Of a DNA stretch of 64,000 bases, positions 51,601 through 64,000 are shown one piece after another. Origin of the DNA: Microglena sp. YARC. Its lineage: Eukaryota; Chlorophyta; Chlorophyceae; Chlamydomonadales; Chlamydomonadaceae. The DNA lies in the NCBI GenBank assembly GCA_022414725.1, contig CM039466.1, forward strand, positions 30,852,430-30,916,429, in the 5' to 3' direction. The translations under genes and the position numbers were made by a program. The notes below the pieces were generated by a model. The model was not told the DNA's origin and ran no database searches. It saw nothing but the letters and a program-made list of their open reading frames with translations. The first letter of the stretch is position 1. Each line of letters begins with the position of its first letter.

Positions 51601-54600
51601 ACATGATACAAAACAAATGAAACACACATACATAACATGATACAAACAAATGAAACACACATACATAACATGATACAAACAAATGAAACACACATACATA
51701 ACATGATACAAACAAATGAAACACACATACATAACATGATACAAACAAATGAAACACACATACATAACATGATACAAACAAATGAAACACACATACATAA
51801 CATGATACAAACAAATGAAACACACATACATAACATGATACAAACAAATGAAACACACATACATAACATGATACAAACAAATGAAACACACATACATAAC
51901 ATGATACAAACAAATGAAACACACATACATAACATGATACAAAACAAATGAAACACACATACATAACATGATACAAACAAATGAAACACACATACATAAC
52001 ATGATACAAACAAATGAAACACACATACATAACATGATACAAACAAATGAAACACACATACATAACATGATACAAACAAATGAAACACACATACATAACA
52101 TGATACAAACAAATGAAACACACATACATAACATGATACAAACAAATGAAACACACATACATAACATGATACAAACAAATGAAACACACATACATAACAT
52201 GATACAAACAAATGAAACACACATACATAACATGATACAAACAAATGAAACACACATACATAACATGATACAAACAAATGAAACACACATACATAACATG
52301 ATACAAACAAATGAAACACACATACATAACATGATACAAACAAATGAAACACACATACATAACATGATACAAACAAATGAAACACACATACATAACATGA
52401 TACAAACAAATGAAACACACATACATAACATGATACAAACAAATGAAACACACATACATAACATGATACAAACAAATGAAACACACATACATAACATGAT
52501 ACAAACAAATGAAACACACATACATAACATGATACAAACAAATGAAACACACATACATAACATGATACAAACAAATGAAACACACATACATAACATGATA
52601 CAAACAAATGAAACACACATACATAACATGATACAAACAAATGAAACACACATACATAACATGATACAAACAAATGAAACACACATACATAACATGATAC
52701 AAACAAATGAAACACACATACATAACATGATACAAACAAATGAAACACACATACATAACATGATACAAACAAATGAAACACACATACATAACATGATACA
52801 AACAAATGAAACACACATACATAACATGATACAAACAAATGAAACACACATACATAACATGATACAAACAAATGAAACACACATACATAACATGATACAA
52901 ACAAATGAAACACACATACATAACATGATACAACGACAAATGAAACACACATACATAACATGATACAAACAAATGAAACACACATACATAACATGATACA
53001 AACAAATGAAACACACATACATAACATGATACAAACAAATGAAACACACATACATAACATGATACAAACAAATGAAACACACATACATAACATGATACAA
53101 ACAAATGAAACACACATACATAACATGATACAAACAAATGAAACACACATACATAACATGATACAAACAAATGAAACACACATACATAACATGATACAAA
53201 CAAATGAAACACACATACATAACATGATACAAACAAATGAAACACACATACATAACATGATACAAACAAATGAAACACACATACATAACATGATACAAAC
53301 AAATGAAACACACATACATAACATGATACAAACAAATGAAACACACATACATAACATGATACAAACAAATGAAACACACATACATAACATGATACAAACA
53401 AATGAAACACACATACATAACATGATACAAAACAAATGAAACACACATACATAACATGATACAAACAAATGAAACACACATACATAACATGATACAAACA
53501 AATGAAACACACATACATAACATGATACAAACAAATGAAACACACATACATAACATGATACAAACAAATGAAACACACATACATAACATGATACAAACAA
53601 ATGAAACACACATACATAACATGATACAAACAAATGAAACACACATACATAACATGATACAAACAAATGAAACACACATACATAACATGATACAAACAAA
53701 TGAAACACACATACATAACATGATACAAACAAATGAAACACACATACATAACATGATACAAAACAAATGAAACACACATACATAACATGATACAAACAAA
53801 TGAAACACACATACATAACATGATACAAACAAATGAAACACACATACATAACATGATACAAACAAATGAAACACACATACATAACATGATACAAACAAAT
53901 GAAACACACATACATAACATGATACAAACAAATGAAACACACATACATAACATGATACAAACAAATGAAACACACATACATAACATGATACAAACAAATG
54001 AAACACACATACATAACATGATACAAACAAATGAAACACACATACATAACATGATACAAACAAATGAAACACACATACATAACATGATACAAACAAATGA
54101 AACACACATACATAACATGATACAAACAAATGAAACACACATACATAACATGATACAAACAAATGAAACACACATACATAACATGATACAAACAAATGAA
54201 ACACACATACATAACATGATACAAACAAATGAAACACACATACATAACATGATACAAACAAATGAAACACACATACATAACATGATACAAACAAATGAAA
54301 CACACATACATAACATGATACAAACAAATGAAACACACATACATAACATGATACAAAACAAATGAAACACACATACATAACATGATACAAACAAATGAAA
54401 CACACATACATAACATGATACAAACAAATGAAACACACATACATAACATGATACAAACAAATGAAACACACATACATAACATGATACAAACAAATGAAAC
54501 ACACATACATAACATGATACAAACAAATGAAACACACATACATAACATGATACAAACAAATGAAACACACATACATAACATGATACAAACAAATGAAACA

Positions 54601-57600
54601 CACATACATAACATGATACAAACAAATGAAACACACATACATAACATGATACAAACAAATGAAACACACATACATAACATGATACAAACAAATGAAACAC
54701 ACATACATAACATGATACAAACAAATGAAACACACATACATAACATGATACAAACAAATGAAACACACATACATAACATGATACAAACAAATGAAACACA
54801 CATACATAACATGATACAAACAAATGAAACACACATACATAACATGATACAAACAAATGAAACACACATACATAACATGATACAAACAAATGAAACACAC
54901 ATACATAACATGATACAAACAAATGAAACACACATACATAACATGATACAAACAAATGAAACACACATACATAACATGATACAAACAAATGAAACACACA
55001 TACATAACATGATACAAACAAATGAAACACACATACATAACATGATACAAACAAATGAAACACACATACATAACATGATACAAACAAATGAAACACACAT
55101 ACATAACATGATACAAACAAATGAAACACACATACATAACATGATACAAACAAATGAAACACACATACATAACATGATACAAACAAATGAAACACACATA
55201 CATAACATGATACAAACAAATGAAACACACATACATAACATGATACAAACAAATGAAACACACATACATAACATGATACAAACAAATGAAACACACATAC
55301 ATAACATGATACAAACAAATGAAACACACATACATAACATGATACAAAACAAATGAAACACACATACATAACATGATACAAACAAATGAAACACACATAC
55401 ATAACATGATACAAACAAATGAAACACACATACATAACATGATACAAACAAATGAAACACACATACATAACATGATACAAACAAATGAAACACACATACA
55501 TAACATGATACAAACAAATGAAACACACATACATAACATGATACAAACAAATGAAACACACATACATAACATGATACAAACAAATGAAACACACATACAT
55601 AACATGATACAAACAAATGAAACACACATACATAACATGATACAAACAAATGAAACACACATACATAACATGATACAAACAAATGAAACACACATACATA
55701 ACATGATACAAACAAATGAAACACACATACATAACATGATACAAACAAATGAAACACACATACATAACATGATACAAACAAATGAAACACACATACATAA
55801 CATGATACAAACAAATGAAACACACATACATAACATGATACAAACAAATGAAACACACATACATAACATGATACAAACAAATGAAACACACATACATAAC
55901 ATGATACAAACAAATGAAACACACATACATAACATGATACAAACAAATGAAACACACATACATAACATGATACAAACAAATGAAACACACATACATAACA
56001 TGATACAAACAAATGAAACACACATACATAACATGATACAAACAAATGAAACACACATACATAACATGATACAAACAAATGAAACACACATACATAACAT
56101 GATACAAACAAATGAAACACACATACATAACATGATACAAACAAATGAAACACACATACATAACATGATACAAACAAATGAAACACACATACATAACATG
56201 ATACAAACAAATGAAACACACATACATAACATGATACAAAACAAATGAAACACACATACATAACATGATACAAACAAATGAAACACACATACATAACATG
56301 ATACAAACAAATGAAACACACATACATAACATGATACAAACAAATGAAACACACATACATAACATGATACAAACAAATGAAACACACATACATAACATGA
56401 TACAAACAAATGAAACACACATACATAACATGATACAAACAAATGAAAACACACATACATAACATGATACAAACAAATGAAACACACATACATAACATGA
56501 TACAAACAAATGAAACACACATACATAACATGATACAAACAAATGAAACACACATACATAACATGATACAAACAAATGAAACACACATACATAACATGAT
56601 ACAAACAAATGAAACACACATACATAACATGATACAAACGACAAATGAAACACACATACATAACATGATACAAACAAATGAAACACACATACATAACATG
56701 ATACAAACAAATGAAACACACATACATAACATGATACAAACAAATGAAACACACATACATAACATGATACAAACAAATGAAACACACATACATAACATGA
56801 TACAAACAAATGAAACACACATACATAACATGATACAAACAAATGAAACACACATACATAACATGATACAAACAAATGAAACACACATACATAACATGAT
56901 ACAAACAAATGAAACACACATACATAACATGATACAAACAAATGAAACACACATACATAACATGATACAAACAAATGAAACACACATACATAACATGATA
57001 CAAACAAATGAAACACACATACATAACATGATACAAACAAATGAAACACACATACATAACATGATACAAACAAATGAAACACACATACATAACATGATAC
57101 AAAACAAATGAAACACACATACATAACATGATACAAACAAATGAAACACACATACATAACATGATACAAACAAATGAAACACACATACATAACATGATAC
57201 AAAACAAATGAAACACACATACATAACATGATACAAACAAATGAAACACACATACATAACATGATACAAACAAATGAAACACACATACATAACATGATAC
57301 AAACAAATGAAACACACATACATAACATGATACAAACAAATGAAACACACATACATAACATGATACAAACAAATGAAACACACATACATAACATGATACA
57401 AACAAATGAAACACACATACATAACATGATACAAACAAATGAAACACACATACATAACATGATACAAACAAATGAAACACACATACATAACATGATACAA
57501 ACAAATGAAACACACATACATAACATGATACAAACAAATGAAACACACATACATAACATGATACAAACAAATGAAACACACATACATAACATGATACAAA

Positions 57601-60600
57601 CAAATGAAACACACATACATAACATGATACAAACAAATGAAACACACATACATAACATGATACAAACAAATGAAACACACATACATAACATGATACAAAC
57701 AAATGAAACACACATACATAACATGATACAAACAAATGAAACACACATACATAACATGATACAAACAAATGAAACACACATACATAACATGATACAAACA
57801 AATGAAACACACATACATAACATGATACAAACAAATGAAACACACATACATAACATGATACAAACAAATGAAACACACATACATAACATGATACAAACGA
57901 CAAATGAAACACACATACATAACATGATACAAACAAATGAAACACACATACATAACATGATACAAACAAATGAAACACACATACATAACATGATACAAAC
58001 AAATGAAACACACATACATAACATGATACAAACAAATGAAACACACATACATAACATGATACAAACAAATGAAACACACATACATAACATGATACAAACA
58101 AATGAAACACACATACATAACATGATACAAACAAATGAAACACACATACATAACATGATACAAACAAATGAAACACACATACATAACATGATACAAACAA
58201 ATGAAACACACATACATAACATGATACAAACAAATGAAACACACATACATAACATGATACAAACAAATGAAACACACATACATAACATGATACAAACAAA
58301 TGAAACACACATACATAACATGATACAAACAAATGAAACACACATACATAACATGATACACAAACAAATGAAACACACATACATAACATGATACAAACAA
58401 ATGAAACACACATACATAACATGATACAAACAAATGAAACACACATACATAACATGATACAAACAAATGAAACACACATACATAACATGATACAAACAAA
58501 TGAAACACACATACATAACATGATACAAACAAATGAAACACACATACATAACATGATACAAACAAATGAAACACACATACATAACATGATACAAACAAAT
58601 GAAACACACATACATAACATGATACAAACAAATGAAACACACATACATAACATGATACAAACGACAAATGAAACACACATACATAACATGATACAAACAA
58701 ATGAAACACACATACATAACATGATACAAACAAATGAAACACACATACATAACATGATACAAACAAATGAAACACACATACATAACATGATACAAACAAA
58801 TGAAACACACATACATAACATGATACAAACAAATGAAACACACATACATAACATGATACAAACAAATGAAACACACATACATAACATGATACAAACAAAT
58901 GAAACACACATACATAACATGATACAAACAAATGAAACACACATACATAACATGATACAAACAAATGAAACACACATACATAACATGATACAAACAAATG
59001 AAACACACATACATAACATGATACAAACAAATGAAACACACATACATAACATGATACAAAACAAATGAAACACACATACATAACATGATACAAACAAATG
59101 AAACACACATACATAACATGATACAAACAAATGAAACACACATACATAACATGATACAAACAAATGAAACACACATACATAACATGATACAAACAAATGA
59201 AACACACATACATAACATGATACAAACAAATGAAACACACATACATAACATGATACAAACAAATGAAACACACATACATAACATGATACAAACAAATGAA
59301 ACACACATACATAACATGATACAAACAAATGAAACACACATACATAACATGATACAAACAAATGAAACACACATACATAACATGATACAAACAAATGAAA
59401 CACACATACATAACATGATACAAACAAATGAAACACACATACATAACATGATACAAAACAAATGAAACACACATACATAACATGATACAAACAAATGAAA
59501 CACACATACATAACATGATACAAACAAATGAAACACACATACATAACATGATACAAAACAAATGAAACACACATACATAACATGATACAAACAAATGAAA
59601 CACACATACATAACATGATACAAACAAATGAAACACACATACATAACATGATACAAACAAATGAAACACACATACATAACATGATACAAAACAAATGAAA
59701 CACACATACATAACATGATACAAACAAATGAAACACACATACATAACATGAAACAAATGAAACACACATACATAACATGATACAAAACAAATGAAACACA
59801 CATACATAACATGATACAAACAAATGAAACACACATACATAACATGATACAAACAAATGAAACACACATACATAACATGATACAAACAAATGAAACACAC
59901 ATACATAACATGATACAAACAAATGAAACACACATACATAACATGATACAAACAAATGAAACACACATACATAACATGATACAAACAAATGAAACACACA
60001 TACATAACATGATACAAAACAAATGAAACACACATACATAACATGATACAAAACAAATGAAACACACATACATAACATGATACAAACAAATGAAACACAC
60101 ATACATAACATGATACAAACAAATGAAACACACATACATAACATGATACAAACAAATGAAACACACATACATAACATGATACAAACAAATGAAACACACA
60201 TACATAACATGATACAAACAAATGAAACACACATACATAACATGATACAAACAAATGAAACACACATACATAACATGATACAAACAAATGAAACACACAT
60301 ACATAACATGATACAAAACAAATGAAACACACATACATAACATGATACAAACGACAAATGAAACACACATACATAACATGATACAAACAAATGAAACACA
60401 CATACATAACATGATACAAAACAAATGAAACACACATACATAACATGATACAAACAAATGAAACACACATACATAACATGATACAAACAAATGAAACACA
60501 CATACATAACATGATACAAACAAATGAAACACACATACATAACATGATACAAACAAATGAAACACACATACATAACATGATACAAACAAATGAAAACACA

Positions 60601-63600
60601 CATACATAACATGATACAAACAAATGAAACACACATACATAACATGATACAAACAAATGAAACACACATACATAACATGATACAAACAAATGAAACACAC
60701 ATACATAACATGATACAAACAAATGAAACACACATACATAACATGATACAACGACAAATGAAACACACATACATAACATGATACAAACAAATGAAACACA
60801 CATACATAACATGATACAAACAAATGAAAACACACATACATAACATGATACAAACAAATGAAACACACATACATAACATGATACAAACAAATGAAACACA
60901 CATACATAACATGATACAAACAAATGAAACACACATACATAACATGATACAAACAAATGAAACACACATACATAACATGATACAAACAAATGAAACACAC
61001 ATACATAACATGATACAAACAAATGAAACACACATACATAACATGATACAAACAAATGAAACACACATACATAACATGATACAAACAAATGAAACACACA
61101 TACATAACATGATACAAAACAAATGAAACACACATACATAACATGATACAAACAAATGAAAACACACATACATAACATGATACAAACAAATGAAACACAC
61201 ATACATAACATGATACAAACAAATGAAACACACATACATAAACATGATACAAACGACAAATGAAACACACATACATAACATGATACAAACAAATGAAACA
61301 CACATACATAACATGATACAAACAAATGAAACACACATACATAACATGATACAAACAAATGAAACACACATACATAACATGATACAAACAAATGAAACAC
61401 ACATACATAACATGATACAAACAAATGAAACACACATACATAACATGATACAAACAAATGAAACACACATACATAACATGATACCAAACAAATGAAACAC
61501 ACATACATAACATGATACAAACAAATGAAAACACACATACATAACATGATACAAACAAATGAAACACACATACATAACATGATACAAACGACAAATGAAA
61601 CACACATACATAACATGATACAAACAAATGAAACACACATACATAACATGATACAAAACAAATGAAACACACATACATAACATGATACAAAACAAATGAA
61701 ACACACATACATAACATGATACAAACAAATGAAACACACATACATAACATGATACAAACAAATGAAACACACATACATAACATGATACAAACAAATGAAA
61801 CACACATACATAACATGATACAAACAAATGAAACACACATACATAACATGATACAAACAAATGAAAACACACATACATAACATGATACAAACAAATGAAA
61901 CACACATACATAACATGATACAAACAAATGAAACACACATACATAACATGATACAAACAAATGAAACACACATACATAACATGATACAAAACAAATGAAA
62001 CACACATACATAACATGATACAAACGACAAATGAAAACACACATACATAACATGATACAAACAAATGAAACACACATACATAACATGATACAAACAAATG
62101 AAACACACATACATAACATGATACAAACAAATGAAACACACATACATAACATGATACAAACAAATGAAACACACATACATAACATGATACAAAACAAATG
62201 AAACACACATACATAACATGATACAAACAAATGAACACACATACATAACATGATACAAACAAATGAAACACACATACATAACATGATACAAACAAATGAA
62301 ACACACATACATAACATGATACAAACAAATGAAACACACATACATAAACATGATACAAACAAATGAAACACACATACATAACATGATACGACAAATGAAA
62401 CACACATACATAACATGATACAAACAAATGAAACACACATACATAACATGATACAACAAATGAAACACACATACATAACATGATACAACAAATGAAACAC
62501 ACATACATAACATGATACAACACAAATGAAACACACATACATAACATGATACAAACGACAAATGAAACACACATACATAACATGATACAAACAAATGAAA
62601 CACACATACATAACATGATACAAACAAATGAAAACACACATACATAACATGATACAAACGACAAATGAAACACACATACATAACATGATACAAACAAATG
62701 AAACACACATACATGATACAACAAATGAAACACACATACATAACATGATACAAAACAAATGAAACACACATACATAACATGATACAAACAAATGAAACAC
62801 ACATACATAACATGATACAAAACAAATGAAACACACATACATAACATGATACAAAACAAATGAAACACACATACATAACATGATACAAACAAATGAAAAC
62901 ACACATACATAACATGATACAAAACAAATGAAACACACATACATAACATGATACAAACAAATGAAACACACATACATAACATGATACAAACAAATGAAAC
63001 ACACATACATAACATGATACAAACAAATGAAACACACATACATAACATGATACAAACAAATGAAACACACATACATAACATGATACAAACAAATGAAACA
63101 CACACATACATAACATGATACAAACAAATGAAACACACATACATAACATGATACAAACAAAATGAAACACACATACATAACATGAACAAACACAAATGAA
63201 ACACACATACTATACATGATACAAACAAATGAAACACACATACATAACATGATACAAACGACAAATGAACACACACATACATACATATACAAACAAATGA
63301 AACAACATCACATAACATGATTACAAACAAATGAAACACACATACATAACATGATACTAAACAAATGAAACACACATACATAACATGATACAAACAAATG
63401 AAACACACATACATAATGATACAAAACGAAAAATGAACACACATACATAACATAAACAAACAACAAATGAACCACACATACACTAACATGATACAGACAA
63501 ATGACAAACACATAATAAACATAACATGATACAAACAAATGAAAACACACATAACATGATACAAACAAATGAAAAACACAGTACATAACATGTACAAACA

Positions 63601-64000
63601 AATGAAACACACATACATAACATAATACACACAACATACAGATACACAACATGAACACATATAACATACAAAAATGAACACAACTACATGAATCAATGAC
63701 AAACAAATGAAACACCCACATACATCATGATACAAACAAATGAAAACACATACATAACTGATTACAATGAAACATACATAACCGACAGTACATATAGCAT
63801 GATACAAACGACAAAATGAACAACACATACATAACATGATACGACGAACCACATATACATGATTCACACACAAACATCACACATAGGCATAACATGATAC
63901 AAACAATATGAACACACATAACATGATACACAAATGAATACAAACAAATAGATAAAAATAAACACATACATAACATGATACAAACAAATTGAACACACAC
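45620..64000 (+). repeat. 33-bp satellite, about 550 copies, continues past the window
   Basis: Unit: ATGATACAAACAAATG, then AAACACACATACATAAC (33 bp). On the + strand one frame is open per perfect unit (11 codons: MIQTNETHIHN). On the - strand the unit has no stop in any frame, so all three frames stay open for about 17.6-18.3 kb (5,861 to 6,095 codons) whatever the indels. No promoter, codon structure or protein-like composition supports translation. Common variants are an extra A (TACAAAAC), an extra A in GAAAACAC, and an inserted GAC (AAACGACAAATG). Units are almost identical from about 45.7 to 62 kb and become noisy from about 62.2 kb. Confidence 0.97.

Noticed and set aside
45803..61495. 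Many + strand ORFs repeating MIQTNETHIHN
   Set aside because: Same satellite; each breaks at a 1-base indel. No start context or other coding sign.
45586..63873. Three overlapping - strand ORFs of 5,861-6,095 codons
   Set aside because: The 33-bp unit has no stop in any - frame, so open frames are automatic. The translation is a monotonous Cys/Val/Phe/Met repeat that changes frame with each indel.

Overview
This window is repeat-dominated nuclear DNA from a eukaryote. I see no bacterial operons, rRNA genes or CRISPR. Plant-type telomere motifs (TTTAGGG) inside a mobile element, GT-AG introns, an exostosin-like GT47 enzyme, and Copia and APE-type LINE elements fit a green alga or another eukaryote with plant-type telomeres. 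A large-genome prasinophyte is a guess only.

The one recognisable host gene is on the + strand. It is a GT47 exostosin-family glycosyltransferase split into short exons: 1863-1993, 3428-3548, 23021-23107, 24433-24651, 25549-25658, with candidate 3' exons between 26.7 and 30.4 kb. Reading phases agree across most junctions. The intron between the second and third detected exons is about 19.5 kb and holds nested transposable elements. Short tandem arrays next to several exons look like decayed copies of the neighbouring intron-exon junctions.

Layout. 0-1.86 kb: polypyrimidine then C-rich low-complexity DNA. 1.86-5.3 kb: two exons plus 147-bp and 46-bp tandem repeats. 5.6-20.56 kb: an old LINE (LINE-A, - strand) cut by a 12.8-kb element (E, 6684-19463). 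E has short direct repeats of a CTGAA core, terminal segments arranged as split direct repeats, remnants resembling a tyrosine recombinase, and an APE-RT LINE (LINE-B, - strand) inside. 20.56-22.9 kb: minisatellites and poly-G tracts. 23-31 kb: the remaining exons among short TIR and SINE-like repeats. 33.3-37.1 kb: a decayed Copia element without RNase H. 37-45.6 kb: many short families, including a TIR element with a telomere-repeat core, a tRNA-derived SINE, a tRNA-Ser-like pseudogene and an 18-bp array. 45.6-64 kb: a 33-bp satellite of about 550 copies running out of the window.

The three ORFs of about 5,900-6,100 codons on the - strand at 45.6-63.9 kb are a by-product of the 33-bp period and are not genes. 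Sequence quality appears to fall sharply in the last 1-2 kb.
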